From an uncultured Ruminococcus sp. (lineage in GTDB: Bacteria; Bacillota; Clostridia; Oscillospirales; Ruminococcaceae), in assembly GCA_900543145.1 (NCBI GenBank), contig UQPZ01000003.1, forward strand, positions 186,001 to 250,000: a stretch of 64,000 bases of DNA. Reading direction: 5' to 3'. The notes beneath the pieces are model-generated. The model had not been told where the DNA came from. It was given only the letters and a program-made list of their open reading frames with translations, and did not search any database. Position 1 is the stretch's first letter; every line of letters starts with the position of its first letter. Made by a program: the position numbers and the translations under genes. This document shows, one piece after another, positions 17,201 through 26,519 of the stretch.

Positions 17201-17820
17201 TTCTGCAAAGGTCCTATTCTGTCTTCAAGCTCCGCCATTATATCGTTAAGACGTGATATATTATCCTCGGCGGCGGCAAGCTTACGTTCCGCCTCTTCCT
17301 TTTTATATCTGAACTTTGAAATACCTGCGGCTTCTTCAAATATCTCCCGGCGCTCGGTAGACTTGCTGCTGACAATATCGGCTATCCTGCCCTGTCCGAT
17401 TATAGAATATCCGTCCCGTCCAAGTCCGGTATCCATAAAAAGCTCTACTATATCCTTGAGCCTTGACGGCGCACCGTTTATCATATATTCACTGTCGCCG
17501 TTTCTGTACAATTTTCTGGATACTGAAACCAGATCCGTTCCTATATCAAGCGCCCTGTCCTCATTGTCTATTGTAAGGGTGACCTGAGCAAAGCCTGCAC
17601 GGGGACGGGATTTTGAGCCGTTGAAAATAACGTCCTCCATTTTCCCGCCGCGAAGCGTTTTGGACGACTGCTCTCCCATAACCCAGCGCATTGCATCTCC
17701 GATATTGGATTTTCCCGAACCGTTTGGCCCTACAACAGCGGAAATGCCCTTATTAAATTCAAGCTTTACCTTATCGGGAAAGGACTTAAAGCCGTGCAGT
17801 TCAAGCGATTTAAGATACAT
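14257..17820 (-). CDS. smc: Chromosome segregation ATPase SMC
   Basis: 1187-residue SMC, full length. The N-terminal Walker A is GPNGSGKSNIGDAMRW (32-47). Two long coiled coils (about 170-500 and 680-1020) flank a hinge near 510-680 containing the GGSFTGGSV-type region. The C-terminal head has the signature LSGGEQAFVA and Walker B with CLLDEIEAALDD. Together with ScpA/ScpB, not seen here, it compacts and organises newly replicated DNA. AGGGG precedes the ATG, and the stop of the upstream radical SAM gene is two bases away, so the genes are co-transcribed. Confidence 0.97.
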   Translation of the reverse strand: MYLKSLELHGFKSFPDKVKLEFNKGISAVVGPNGSGKSNIGDAMRWVMGEQSSKTLRGGKMEDVIFNGSKSRPRAGFAQVTLTIDNEDRALDIGTDLVSVSRKLYRNGDSEYMINGAPSRLKDIVELFMDTGLGRDGYSIIGQGRIADIVSSKSTERREIFEEAAGISKFRYKKEEAERKLAAAEDNISRLNDIMAELEDRIGPLQKQCEKAKRFRVLDDEKRRLEISVWVHKLGELSESVKGYEDKLRSLDIQYTTLSEELEALEDEIEDSFAMSAEKAAEVDALREKIHQTELENSQSGAKIAVLENDIEHLNEAIAQVREQIEQSRSSEYFLETELEKREKDLISAAEEREKLDEKIRSTEEKLAAVRSQSEEFDKEFSDSNSGLNLLYLKKSELSFKLENAKNDLYETQESLDAALSEKADAESKARFTASELENLKKSENKNKELKSENENKLAGFRKLFESKSEKLKAADADFSRNDILLRETVQKLGLLRDLENSMEGFAYSVKHILQAGKQGRISGICGSVAQLIGVEPQYSIAVETALGGALQNIVVENEDTAKRAIRILKESKAGRATFLPVTSVKGQRLANVPESEEGFVALACDLAQYDAKYTGVVNSLLGRICIAENIDLAAAIAKKYGYKFRIVTLDGQVINAGGSFTGGSVSKNTGILTRKNEIEALEKRREKVQSENDRLSQVRERLSQETAKLDADISGIKEQLEAISKDELRLDMEIKRVQEYSLQYNEKLESAELNIEALRKKLIDTQNETDSVNTQLSDTDKKIFDSEEHLTLSQSRLDSLRSEREELTAGLSDLKMKAVELGKDEEACRLSIERLKTSLESSSGDSGKLEERILEHEKSIRFKLDEIKAVRAAIEGSGGVIAEIELSIEKAQREHNEYDLKANKLRSGQKLKMEEKETLSNEINRVSERKASCTADFDKLVSQLWDEYELTRTEAEKQSEKLENIFEANKRLSELRSKIKNLGSVNLGAIEEYAEVSERYEFMKRQLDDVNTSRLELEDLISSLTENMRTMFAETFDKINRNFKEIFSELFGGGSGELSLSDPENILECGIDIKVEPPGKLIKNLSLLSGGEQAFVAICIYFSILKISPSPFCLLDEIEAALDDVNVTKYAQYLHRFTDTTQFITITHRRGTMEEADVLYGVTMQEDGISKLLKMSMEDTGNMKLQ

Positions 17821-17822
17821 AA

Positions 17823-18842
17823 TTAACCCCTAAGCTCACATTCATATTTCGACAGCTTTTCATCTGCCACAAACTTAACCGAATTCCTGAAATATTCAGA
17901 ATTACATTTTTTATGACCCACAGCCTTACTTATACTGTACGGATTTACTGCTATAACATAAGGCTTTAATATTGATTTTAAGCACTCCCACACAGTTTTG
18001 TTTGAATTGCTTTTCAAGATCTCTATTTCGATTTTTCTGCGGAAGATCTCACTTTCACACAATTCCTTAAAAGCAGGATGATAAAAACCTCCCACCTTAC
18101 TATCCTCAACATCATCAGATGAATGCAGCCCGCAGCGGATAACCTCAATATTATTAGCGTCAAACTCGTCAAGCATTCTTGCACAGAGTTCGACCATTCT
18201 TTCAAATGAGATAGGTTTATAAATTCCCTCTTCATACAATTCAGCAAGTTTAGTGCCTTTAAGTATTACTGTAGGATAAATTCTCACGGTAGACGGAGCA
18301 ATTTTTATAACCCTGTACATAGTTTTCAGATCGTCAGCATATGTACTGCGATATAGGCCCGTCATTATCTGCAAGCCCAATTCAAAACCGTGCTTTTTTA
18401 TAAGCTCAGAGGCTCTGTATACATCCTCAGCAGTATGTCCGCGTTCATTTGCCTTAAGAACATGGTTACGCATTGACTGAGCGCCCAGCTCTATTGCCGT
18501 AACTCCATAACGCCGTAGAATATCAAGTATTTCCTCGTCAATACAATCGGGACGGGTTGAGATCCTTATTCCTTTGAACTTTCCGAAGCCGACAAATTCA
18601 TATGCGGCTTCGAGCAGTTCGATCATATACCGCCGCTCTATTGCCGTAAAGCTGCCTCCGAAAAATGCAATTTCAGAGTTGCTTAAATCGCTGACCTCAT
18701 TCAAAGCCTGAGTGCATATTCTTTTGACATCTTCCGCATAAGGCATATCCTTTGCGCCTGAAATTGTCCGCTGATTGCAGAAGGAACAGGTATGAGGACA
18801 GCCTGCGTGGGGAACGAAAATTGAAATATTACTGTGCGGCAT
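17823..18842 (-). CDS. Elp3-like radical SAM protein
   Basis: A 339-residue radical SAM protein related to the N-terminal half of Elp3/COG1243 but without an acetyltransferase domain. The cluster motif is GCPHTCSFCNQRTISG near residues 14-29. AFFGGSFTAIE and GIRISTRPDCID follow, both typical of this group, and AIELGAQSM lies further on. The target is unknown; a tRNA or other RNA substrate is a guess from the family. It begins on the TAATG overlap with the rnc stop and sits between rnc and smc, as in many Clostridia. Confidence 0.86.
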   Translation of the reverse strand: MPHSNISIFVPHAGCPHTCSFCNQRTISGAKDMPYAEDVKRICTQALNEVSDLSNSEIAFFGGSFTAIERRYMIELLEAAYEFVGFGKFKGIRISTRPDCIDEEILDILRRYGVTAIELGAQSMRNHVLKANERGHTAEDVYRASELIKKHGFELGLQIMTGLYRSTYADDLKTMYRVIKIAPSTVRIYPTVILKGTKLAELYEEGIYKPISFERMVELCARMLDEFDANNIEVIRCGLHSSDDVEDSKVGGFYHPAFKELCESEIFRRKIEIEILKSNSNKTVWECLKSILKPYVIAVNPYSISKAVGHKKCNSEYFRNSVKFVADEKLSKYECELRG

Positions 18843-19540
18843 TATACATCAATCCCCATAAGCGAAAGCGCTTCCTTAGCCGCCGCCTGTTCAGCATTTT
18901 TCTTTGAACGTCCCGTTCCCTCGCCTATTACATTGTGATTAAGCAGCACCTGAACGGTAAATTTCTTATCGTGATCGGGACCCGACTCGGATTTAAGATA
19001 ATACTCGATCTTTTCCTCAGGGTTTTTCTGAATTATCTCCTGAAGACTGGTTTTATAATCATGAAAAGCCGCCGAGCCTTTGGGGGTTATATCCTCCGGA
19101 ATAAAAGAAAGTATATACGGAGTTACCGCAGGCATTCCACCGTCAAGATAGATCGCCGCGATAACCGCTTCAAAGGCGTCTGAAATTATCGACGGGCGCT
19201 CTCTTCCTCCCGTCATTTCCTCACCCTTGCCGAGAAAAATATGATTTCCGAGATCAATTTTCTTAGCAAACTCAAACAAAGAGCTTTCACATACAAGAGA
19301 AGCTCTGAGCTTGGTAAGCTCGCCCTCGGGAATATGAGTAAAATGCTTAAATATATAATCTGAAACTACGATAGACAGAACCGAATCCCCCAGAAATTCC
19401 AGTCTTTCATTACTGTTTCTCGACTTTTTGTTTTCGTTTGCAAAGGACGAATGCGAAAGCGCCTCGTAAAGCAGCTTTTCATTTTTGAATTTATAGCCTA
19501 TCTTTTGCTGTAGCTTTTCAAGGCTCTCCTGTTCGTTCAT
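18842..19540 (-). CDS. rnc: Ribonuclease III
   Basis: Double-strand-specific RNase that processes rRNA precursors and regulates mRNAs. It has 232 residues. The endonuclease domain carries NERLEFLGDSVLSIVVSDYIF (the signature box) and a second acidic motif at SDAFEAVIAAIYLDGG. The C-terminal dsRNA-binding domain runs from about 160 to 230 and ends GRSKKNAEQAAAKEALSLMG. GGGAGGG precedes the ATG. Only 36 bases separate it from plsX, so the acpP gene often found between these two is absent. Confidence 0.96.
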   Translation of the reverse strand: MNEQESLEKLQQKIGYKFKNEKLLYEALSHSSFANENKKSRNSNERLEFLGDSVLSIVVSDYIFKHFTHIPEGELTKLRASLVCESSLFEFAKKIDLGNHIFLGKGEEMTGGRERPSIISDAFEAVIAAIYLDGGMPAVTPYILSFIPEDITPKGSAAFHDYKTSLQEIIQKNPEEKIEYYLKSESGPDHDKKFTVQVLLNHNVIGEGTGRSKKNAEQAAAKEALSLMGIDV

Positions 19541-19576
19541 AAAAACGCCCTCCCTTCAATATGCAGCTATGTAATA

Positions 19577-20581
19577 TTATTTTACGGTATTCTTCATGCT
19601 TTCAACGGCAGAGGTTATTTCATCAATGACCTTAGTTTCGGTAAACTGCTTAGCCTGCCTTATAGCATTGTAAAAAGCCTTGGCGTTTGAAGAACCGTGA
19701 GCCTTGATTACAGGCTTTGCCGTTCCAAGCAAAGGCGCTCCGCCGTACTCGGAATAATCGACCTTTTTCTTAAATTCCTTAACGTTGCTCATTACCATAA
19801 GCGCCGCAAGCTTTGACTTAAGATCCTTAGTCAGCAGAGTTTTAAGCTCTCCCGAAAAGAACTTCGCCATTCCCTCATAAAGCTTAAGCAGCAGATTTCC
19901 GCAGAAGCCGTCGGCAACTACAACGTCGCAGTCACCGAGAGGGATCTGTCTTGCCTCAATATTTCCGGCAAAATTAACAGGAGCGGTTTTCAGCTGCTTA
20001 TACGCTTCAAGCTCAAGCTCTCTGCCCTTTGATTCCTCCGCACCGATATTGGCAAGTCCTACCTTAGGCGTTCTGACCCCAAGAATTTTATTCATATAAG
20101 CCGAACCCATTATAGCAAACTGAACCAGCATTTCGGGACGGCAGTCGGCATTCGCTCCGCTGTCCAGCAGCATTGCAGGCTCTCCCGCTGTCGGAAGGAT
20201 CGTTGCGAGCGCCGGACGCTTTATTCCCTTGATACGCTTAACGATAAAGGTCGCTCCGACTACCAAGGCTCCCGTTGACCCGGCTGAAACAAAGGCGTCA
20301 CCTTCCCCGTCCGCAAGCATCTGCATTCCTACAGCCATCGAGCAGTCTTTTTTGCTTTTTATAACGTTGGTAGGCTCTTCGCATACGTCGATAACGGAAT
20401 CGGCATGCCTGATTTTCAATGAAGTAATATCGATCGAATTTTCCTCAGCGCATTTCTTGATCTTCTCTTCATTGCCAACTAAAGTTATATCTATATTAAA
20501 ATCTCTCTGAGCGTCACAGGCTCCCTTGATCACCTCCAGAGGTGCATTGTCGCCGCCGAACGCATCTATTACTATATTCAT
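19577..20581 (-). CDS. plsX: Phosphate acyltransferase PlsX
   Basis: Makes acyl-phosphate from acyl-ACP, the donor for PlsY in phospholipid synthesis; peripheral to the membrane. It has 334 residues, with the N-terminal IVIDAFGGDNAPLEVIKG box, AFVSAGSTGALVVGATFIV and DCDVVVADGFCGNLLLK. AAGGAG is seven bases before the ATG. No fapR or acpP is adjacent. It is the first gene of the plsX-rnc-radical SAM-smc-ftsY run and is preceded by a roughly 200-nt structured leader behind its own promoter. Confidence 0.96.
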   Translation of the reverse strand: MNIVIDAFGGDNAPLEVIKGACDAQRDFNIDITLVGNEEKIKKCAEENSIDITSLKIRHADSVIDVCEEPTNVIKSKKDCSMAVGMQMLADGEGDAFVSAGSTGALVVGATFIVKRIKGIKRPALATILPTAGEPAMLLDSGANADCRPEMLVQFAIMGSAYMNKILGVRTPKVGLANIGAEESKGRELELEAYKQLKTAPVNFAGNIEARQIPLGDCDVVVADGFCGNLLLKLYEGMAKFFSGELKTLLTKDLKSKLAALMVMSNVKEFKKKVDYSEYGGAPLLGTAKPVIKAHGSSNAKAFYNAIRQAKQFTETKVIDEITSAVESMKNTVK

Positions 20582-20781
20582 AAGTCATTCTCCTTATTAT
20601 CCCGGATACCGTTTATTTTTAACACAGCATTCATTATTTAAATCAAACTAAAGTCTGTCAGAAGCATTTGCAGGTCAAATATTGGTATCCTACCTCTCAA
20701 ATGCTCACTCAGCCTTTAAGAAACTCCAAAGCCTTTGTTTCTGTAACCTGATTCAAGTTACCTCAGAATAAATACGGCTTT
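20582..20781 (-). promoter_or_regulatory. Long structured 5' leader of plsX
   Basis: Non-coding, between the plsX start and a candidate promoter. In the transcript, AAAGCC (20776-20781) can pair with GGCTTT (20728-20733). That stem encloses TTCT/AGAA and GTAACTTG/CAGGTTAC with a 3-base loop (20743-20761). Nearer the gene, AGCATTTG (transcript, 20698-20705) pairs perfectly with CAAATGCT (20663-20670), extended inside by AGGT/ACCT across a small internal loop. It matches no riboswitch class I recognise. The palindrome at 20743-20761 could instead be a protein operator such as a FapR-type site. Confidence 0.5.
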
Positions 20782-20787
20782 CTATAT

Positions 20788-20816
20788 ATTTTAACAAAAT
20801 AAAAGCAATTTGTAAA
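20788..20816 (-). promoter_or_regulatory. Candidate promoter for plsX
   Basis: Minus-strand TTTACA (20811-20816), 17-bp spacer, TAAAAT (20788-20793). It would place transcription start near 20781, exactly at the outer stem of the structured leader. Between it and trmFO lies a weak CCGCAG/CTGCGG hairpin (about 20885-20917) that may end the trmFO transcript. Confidence 0.6.
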
Positions 20817-20921
20817 GTCAAAAAGCAAAATACCTGCCTTAAAACCTTATATTTTTTTGTATTTCCAATATAAAAGCAGAAATCCGCAGCTTTCTTAAAG
20901 AAATATTAACTGCGGCAGTAT

Positions 20922-22238
20922 TTAAAAGGCTTCAATTACCCTGTCCAGATCCTCCAGACCTCTTTCCGCGATTTTTTCATATCTCAGCTTTTTATCTCTT
21001 ATTCTTTCAGACAGCTCAGGCAGTATGCCCATATTGCAGCCCATTGGCTGGAATTTCTCAACATTCGGATCGCTGATATACTTTGACAAGGCCCCCAGCA
21101 TTGTGGTTTCGGGCAGAGATACATAGTCTTTTCCGCTTAGCCGTCTTGCCATATTCAGTCCTGCAAAAATTCCGCTTGCCGCAGATTCGATATAACCCTC
21201 TACACCGGTTATCTGACCTGCAAAGAACAGGTTTTCACGCACTCTCATATTAAACTGCTCGTTTAAAAGCCTAGGAGAATTTATAAATGTATTGCGGTGC
21301 ATAACTCCGTACCGCATAAACTCAGCATTTTCCAGACCGGGTATCATAGAAAAAACTCTTTTCTGCTCCCCGAATTTAAGATTTGTCTGAAAGCCTACAA
21401 GATTATAAAGGGTGCCGTGTGAATTTTCCGCACGAAGCTGAACTACTGCGTATGGTCTTTTACCTGTTCTCGGGTCTGTAAGACCAACCGGTTTTAACGG
21501 CCCAAAGCGCATTGTATCCTCCCCGCGCTTTGCAAGCGCCTCTACAGGCATACAGCCCTCGTAGACCTTGAAGCCGTCTTTTCCCGGCTCTTCTGTATCA
21601 AACGAATGAAGCGGCGCAGACTCGGCGTTTACAAGTTCATTATAGAAATTAAGATACTCTTCCTTATTCATCGGACAATTTATATAATCTGCCTCACCCT
21701 TACCATAACGTGAGGCGAAAAAGCACTTTTTCATATCAAGACTGTCAAAGGTTACAATCGGTGCTGCTGCATCGTGAAAATAAAGATACTCACCGCATAT
21801 ATCGTGAATACTTTCAGCAAGCTTATCTGATGTCAAAGGTCCTGTGGCAATAATAACATTGCCGTCAGGAATTTCAGTTACCTCATCTTCGACTATTGTA
21901 ATTTTTTCGTGAGTCTTGATTTTTTCAGTTACCATATCAGAAAATTTTGTTCTGTCAACGGCTAAAGCACCACCAGCGGAAACCTTTGTTGCCGCTGCAC
22001 ATTCCATAGTAAGTGAGCCAAGTCTCCTCATTTCCTCTTTAAGCATTCCTGCGGCTGAATCAATTCTTTCGGCTTTAAGTGAATTTGAGCATACAAGTTC
22101 AGCAAAGCCTTGATATTTATGTGCAGGGGTAAATTTTTTAGGTTTCATTTCATAAAGAACAACGTCTATATCTGCATTTGCAAGCTGCCATGCCGCCTCA
22201 CAGCCGGCCAGTCCTGCTCCTATAACCTTAACCGCCAT
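20922..22238 (-). CDS. trmFO: Folate-dependent tRNA methyltransferase TrmFO
   Basis: FAD- and methylenetetrahydrofolate-dependent enzyme that makes m5U54 in the T-loop of tRNA. It has 438 residues from the ATG at 22238. That start overlaps the topA stop by 11 bases and has AAAGGG upstream; an ATG 18 bases earlier has a poorer context. The N-terminal dinucleotide fold is [18 protein letters not shown]. The GidA-family segments [13 protein letters not shown] and [14 protein letters not shown] are clear, as is a C-terminal [14 protein letters not shown]. The topA-trmFO pair is the standard Bacillota neighbourhood. Confidence 0.96.
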   Translation of the reverse strand: MAVKVIGAGLAGCEAAWQLANADIDVVLYEMKPKKFTPAHKYQGFAELVCSNSLKAERIDSAAGMLKEEMRRLGSLTMECAAATKVSAGGALAVDRTKFSDMVTEKIKTHEKITIVEDEVTEIPDGNVIIATGPLTSDKLAESIHDICGEYLYFHDAAAPIVTFDSLDMKKCFFASRYGKGEADYINCPMNKEEYLNFYNELVNAESAPLHSFDTEEPGKDGFKVYEGCMPVEALAKRGEDTMRFGPLKPVGLTDPRTGKRPYAVVQLRAENSHGTLYNLVGFQTNLKFGEQKRVFSMIPGLENAEFMRYGVMHRNTFINSPRLLNEQFNMRVRENLFFAGQITGVEGYIESAASGIFAGLNMARRLSGKDYVSLPETTMLGALSKYISDPNVEKFQPMGCNMGILPELSERIRDKKLRYEKIAERGLEDLDRVIEAF

Positions 22239-24318
22239 TGCTAAGATCCCTTTCATAGCCGCAGCCTTCCTTATGGCATATCAGCTTTCCGTTTTTGCCG
22301 CCCTTCTGGAAAAGCGTAGATCCGCATTTAGGGCATTTTTCCTCGGTAGGCAGATCCCACGTCATGAACGAACAATTAGGATTGTCCTCACAGCCGTAGT
22401 ATTTCTTTCCCTTTTTCGACTTTTTAAGCAAGACCTTTTTGCCGCAGAACGGACAGTAGCCTCCTGTTTCCTGAACGATCCTCTTGGTATTGGTACACTC
22501 GGGGAAGCCGGAGCAAGCCATGAACTTTCCGTATCTTCCTATCTTGATAACCATTGGCTTGCCGCAAATCTCGCATACCTGATCGGTCTCCTCGTCCGGT
22601 ACCTTTATGCGCTTGCCGTCCATTGCAGTTTCGGCTTCCTTGAGCTCCTCGTCAAAATCTCCGTAAAACTCCTCCAGAGTCTTGACCCAGCTTTTCCTGC
22701 CGCTTTCCACCTCGTCAAGGTTATTCTCCATATTCGCAGTAAATTTTACATCAACTATCTTATCAAAATGCTCCTTCATAAGCTCGTTTGTAACCTCGCC
22801 GAGAGCAGTAGGCTTCAGCTGCTTTGCATCACGCTCAACGTAATTTCTTGCGAGTATCGTGGTAATAGTAGGAACATAAGTCGAGGGACGTCCTATCCCT
22901 GTTTCCTCAAACGCCTTGATAAGCGTAGCTTCGGTATACCTCGGAGGCGGCTGGGTAAAGTGCTGATTGCCTTCAAGGGATCTTACCTTCAGAACGTCGC
23001 CTTTCTTTATAGGCGGAAGTACGTTTTTCTTTTCTCCGTCATCGTCCTTGGTTTCCTCATAAAGCACTGTAAATCCGTCAAATTTTACCGAATATCCGGT
23101 AGACTTGAAACCGCAGCCGTTAGCGTCTATGTCAACGGATACTGTATCCATAAGACAATTAGACATTTGGCTTGCTATAAACCTTTCCCAGATAAGCTTA
23201 TAAAGCTTATACTGATCGTTTGTAACTCCGCTGTCCTTTACCATATCCGGCGTAAGCTCAGGGTGAGTAGGACGTATAGCTTCGTGAGCGTCCTGAGCGT
23301 TGCTTTTGGATTTATATTTTTTGGGAGTTTCTGGAATATACTTATCCCCGTATTTAGCTCTTATAAAATCATAAGCTCCTGCCCTTGCCTCGTCAGATAT
23401 TCTTAGGCTGTCGGTACGCATATAGGTAATAAGACCCGTAGCGCCCATATTCTTTATATCCACGCCCTCATAAAGCTCCTGAGCAGTTTTCATTGTTCTT
23501 CTCGCCTGAAAGGAAAGCCGCCTTGAAGCCTCCTGCTGTAACGTAGAAGTAGTAAACGGAGCGGCAGGGGATTTTCTGTGAACGCTTTTCTTTACGTTTA
23601 CAACGTTGAACTGAGCGTTGTCAAGACGTGCAAGAATTTCATCCGTCTGCTCCTTGGTATTAAGCTCAGCCTTTTTTCCGTCTGCAGTTACAAGCTTTGC
23701 CGCAAATGCCTTTTTTCCGGATCCAGCCAGCAGCTTAGCGTCGACGGACCAATATTCCTGAGAAACGAAAGAACGAATCTCCTCTTCCCTGTCGCATATC
23801 ATTCTTACCGCTACCGACTGAACTCTTCCCGCTGAAAGTCCTCTTCTTATCTTCCGCCATAGAAAAGGCGATATTTTATAGCCGACTATCCTGTCGAGAA
23901 TACGTCTTGCCTGCTGAGCATTTACAAGGTTCAGATCTATTGAACGCGGCCGGCTCATTCCTGCTTTTATCCCGGTTTCGGTAAGCTCATTAAACGTTAC
24001 TCTGTTCTTATCATTGAGATCCAGACCCAGTATCTGAGCGAGATGCCATGAAATAGCTTCTCCTTCACGGTCGGGGTCTCCCGCAAGATATACGTTGTCG
24101 CTTTTTTTTGCGAGCTTTTTTATATCTTTGATTATGCTTTCCTTATCCTTTATATTAACATACTGAGGTTCAAAATCATGCTCTATATCAACGCCGAGCT
24201 TCGATTTAGGCAGATCGCGTATATGTCCCTTTGACGCAACTACCTCGTAATCGCCGTTTAAATATCTTTTTATTGTTTTTATTTTCGTAGGCGACTCAAC
24301 GATTATAAGATTTGACAA
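22228..24318 (-). CDS. topA: DNA topoisomerase I
   Basis: Type IA topoisomerase relaxing negative supercoils. It has 696 residues. The TOPRIM domain carries [13 protein letters not shown], and the active-site tyrosine lies in [12 protein letters not shown]. Three C-terminal zinc ribbons follow, starting [16 protein letters not shown] and CPKCGSTL. The start is a TTG at 24318 with GGAGAA nine bases upstream; the next residues [19 protein letters not shown] match the family N-terminus. The dprA-topA-trmFO order is conserved. A long open frame on the opposite strand here is a coding shadow. Confidence 0.96.
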   Translation of the reverse strand: MSNLIIVESPTKIKTIKRYLNGDYEVVASKGHIRDLPKSKLGVDIEHDFEPQYVNIKDKESIIKDIKKLAKKSDNVYLAGDPDREGEAISWHLAQILGLDLNDKNRVTFNELTETGIKAGMSRPRSIDLNLVNAQQARRILDRIVGYKISPFLWRKIRRGLSAGRVQSVAVRMICDREEEIRSFVSQEYWSVDAKLLAGSGKKAFAAKLVTADGKKAELNTKEQTDEILARLDNAQFNVVNVKKSVHRKSPAAPFTTSTLQQEASRRLSFQARRTMKTAQELYEGVDIKNMGATGLITYMRTDSLRISDEARAGAYDFIRAKYGDKYIPETPKKYKSKSNAQDAHEAIRPTHPELTPDMVKDSGVTNDQYKLYKLIWERFIASQMSNCLMDTVSVDIDANGCGFKSTGYSVKFDGFTVLYEETKDDDGEKKNVLPPIKKGDVLKVRSLEGNQHFTQPPPRYTEATLIKAFEETGIGRPSTYVPTITTILARNYVERDAKQLKPTALGEVTNELMKEHFDKIVDVKFTANMENNLDEVESGRKSWVKTLEEFYGDFDEELKEAETAMDGKRIKVPDEETDQVCEICGKPMVIKIGRYGKFMACSGFPECTNTKRIVQETGGYCPFCGKKVLLKKSKKGKKYYGCEDNPNCSFMTWDLPTEEKCPKCGSTLFQKGGKNGKLICHKEGCGYERDLSNGG

Positions 24319-24368
24319 AACAATTTCTCCATTCTTTTACGGCTTTTACGCCGCCGATTTTATAATGC

Positions 24369-25598
24369 TCAGACTATTCCGAACATTTTTCCGGGCAGGG
24401 ACTGAACGTATCCCTCCAACTCAAGTACCGTAAGCTCAGACAATACGGCGCCGATCTCAATACCCAGCTCCTCCGCAATATTATCCGCAAGCTTCGGCTT
24501 TTCTTCAAGTATTCTGCATATATCAGCCTGTACGGAACCGAGCGCCGAATAATCGCGCCTGACCGCCTTTTTATCCTGACTGCTGTCGGCATGGTTTATT
24601 TTTGGACGAACAGAATGCTTTTTTCCAGATTTTCTTCCAGATTCAGACACCTCAGCCTTTTTAAATAGCGCAGAATCCTCAGGACTGCCGTATTTTCCTC
24701 CGATAAAATCAAAGGAAAAATCCTCTATCCTTTCAGACGATATATAATATACAAAATCCTCGCCGCTGAATATAGGCTTACAGCCACTTCTCAGCAGATC
24801 CCTCTGACCGAAATACCTCTCGTCGGTTATATCGTGGGGCGGTACGACGAATATCCGCTTGCCCTGCGAAACGGCATGACGGGCATTGTCAAGTCCCTTG
24901 CTGTCCTGAGCGCACTCTATAAAAATAAGCGCATCGGACAATCCGACAAGGATACGGTTTCTCTTCGTAAAGCTTACCGGAGGACAGTCTATATAAGAAC
25001 AGGTTTCGCTTATGACTGCGCCTCTTTCGGAAATACGCGCTTTAAGCTCATTGCTGCCCTTTGGTTGATCTGCGTCAAGTTCCCTGCCGCAGACTCCGCA
25101 GGTATAAGCGCCGACTTCAAGAGCCGATTCGTTCGCAAGCTGATCTATCCCTCCGGCAAGTCCTGTAATAACAGAACACCCCCGTGAACACAGATCCGAG
25201 CATATTGTTTTCACAGCTTCAGCCGAATATTCCGACGGTTCTCTGGCTCCGGCGACCGCAGCCGCAGGAGTATTGTTCAAAAAGTCAAGGTTTCCTCTGC
25301 AAAACAGCACTGCCGGCGGATCGGCTATTTTTCTCAGCTGCCGCGGATAGCCCTCACTTTTGTAACAATAAACCGAAATATTGTCCTTTTCACACATTTC
25401 CAGTATATATTCAGCCTGTTCAAAGCTGCTGCCCTTTATTCTTTTTATCTCAGCGTCTGAAAGCCGCCCGCACTCGTTTGATCTGAGTGCATACGCAAAT
25501 TCCTCCGCAGTATCGTATTTATCTCCAAGCTGCCACAATCTTTGGCTTGCCGCGCCGAAAACCGCAGTTAGCCATAGCCAGTACGCACGCTTATCCAT
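24369..25598 (-). CDS. dprA: DNA-processing protein DprA
   Basis: Loads RecA on incoming single-stranded DNA during natural transformation; also widely kept in non-competent species. It has 409 residues. An N-terminal helical region is followed by the Rossmann-like domain (AAVAGAREPSEYSAEAV, VITGLAGGIDQLANESALE, KRNRILVGLSDALI). A lysine/serine-rich linker at about 315-345 leads to a C-terminal winged-helix (residues about 350-409). GGGGGAGG precedes the ATG at 25598. The gap to the trmH-type gene is 15 bases. Confidence 0.93.
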   Translation of the reverse strand: MDKRAYWLWLTAVFGAASQRLWQLGDKYDTAEEFAYALRSNECGRLSDAEIKRIKGSSFEQAEYILEMCEKDNISVYCYKSEGYPRQLRKIADPPAVLFCRGNLDFLNNTPAAAVAGAREPSEYSAEAVKTICSDLCSRGCSVITGLAGGIDQLANESALEVGAYTCGVCGRELDADQPKGSNELKARISERGAVISETCSYIDCPPVSFTKRNRILVGLSDALIFIECAQDSKGLDNARHAVSQGKRIFVVPPHDITDERYFGQRDLLRSGCKPIFSGEDFVYYISSERIEDFSFDFIGGKYGSPEDSALFKKAEVSESGRKSGKKHSVRPKINHADSSQDKKAVRRDYSALGSVQADICRILEEKPKLADNIAEELGIEIGAVLSELTVLELEGYVQSLPGKMFGIV

Positions 25599-25613
25599 AA
25601 AAACCTCCCCCAG

Positions 25614-26441
25614 TTATGCTTTGCCCTTTTCCGTCATTTCCCAAAGAATTATACCTGCCGCCATAGCTGCATTAAGAGAATTGGTATTGCCCCTCATTCT
25701 AATTGTTATCTTCTCTCTGCATAGCCTGACGTGACTGTTCGGTATCCCTCTGCCCTCATTTCCTATTACTACAGCGCAGCCGTCGGAATATACGGCGTCT
25801 TCAACCGAAACTGCGTCCTTATCTGTAACCGCCGCCATGGTTTTTATACCAAGCTTTTCAAATATACCGCAAAGCCGTTCAAAATCGTCGTAAATATAAA
25901 TACTCAGCCTGAACAGACTTCCCATAGTCGCTCTGACAGTTTTCGGGTTGTACAGATCGCAGCAGCTGTTTGAAAGGATAACTCCGTCCGCTCCCACAGC
26001 GTCCGCAGTACGGAGAATAGTTCCCAAATTCCCCGGATCCTGAACATTGTCAAGAATAAGGTATCTTCCGTTAGATTTTATGCGCTCAGAGTCTAAGATA
26101 TTATCCGGCATTCCGGCAATAATAAATATCCCCTGAGAAGTTCCGGTATTGCATATTTTACCTGCAAGAGCTTCATCAAGCGTAAAGAATTTACCGTCCC
26201 TGCATTCTCCGAACAGCTCAGGATCTATAAATTCAGAATATTTCTTAACAGCGGACGGCGAAGCGAAAGCCGCATATATGCTTAATCTGCCGTTTTTATA
26301 TTCAGCTATGGCGTCTGCGCAGAGCCTTGCTCCCTCAATAACGAACTTACCCTCGTTCTGCCTGGCTTTCCTGCTTGAAAGAAGCTTCAGATAAAGCTTG
26401 ATTTTAGGATTATCCCTGCTTGCTATATGCAATCCTTTCAC
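25614..26441 (-). CDS. SpoU/TrmH-family RNA 2'-O-methyltransferase
   Basis: A 275-residue SPOUT methyltransferase. The N-terminal substrate-binding domain begins SRDNPKIKLYLKLLSSRKAR. The catalytic knot is made from LILDNVQDPGNLGTILRTADA, VVIGNEGRGIPN and MRGNTNSLNAAMAAGIILWE, the three SpoU motifs. The RNA target (rRNA or tRNA) cannot be told. Start is uncertain: the GTG at 26441 has AGGAA upstream, while a TTG nine bases later has GGAG ten bases upstream. Confidence 0.9.
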   Translation of the reverse strand: MKGLHIASRDNPKIKLYLKLLSSRKARQNEGKFVIEGARLCADAIAEYKNGRLSIYAAFASPSAVKKYSEFIDPELFGECRDGKFFTLDEALAGKICNTGTSQGIFIIAGMPDNILDSERIKSNGRYLILDNVQDPGNLGTILRTADAVGADGVILSNSCCDLYNPKTVRATMGSLFRLSIYIYDDFERLCGIFEKLGIKTMAAVTDKDAVSVEDAVYSDGCAVVIGNEGRGIPNSHVRLCREKITIRMRGNTNSLNAAMAAGIILWEMTEKGKA

Positions 26442-26480
26442 ACTCCGTTCCTGTTAAATCTCATGCCTTATATACAACAA

Positions 26481-26509
26481 AACACGCAAGTCATATAAAC
26501 GTGCGTGTT
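26481..26509 (-). terminator. Terminator after infC-rpmI-rplT
   Basis: AACACGCA (26481-26488) pairs perfectly with TGCGTGTT (26502-26509), an 8-bp stem followed on the minus strand by TTGTTGTATA. The T-tract is interrupted, so efficiency may be moderate. It lies 11 bases past the rplT stop. Confidence 0.65.
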
Positions 26510-26519
26510 AAATATTGTA

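Noticed and set aside
22273..23406. A 377-codon open frame on the plus strand
   Set aside because: It lies entirely antisense to topA, has no ribosome site or recognisable domain, and arises from topA codon bias.
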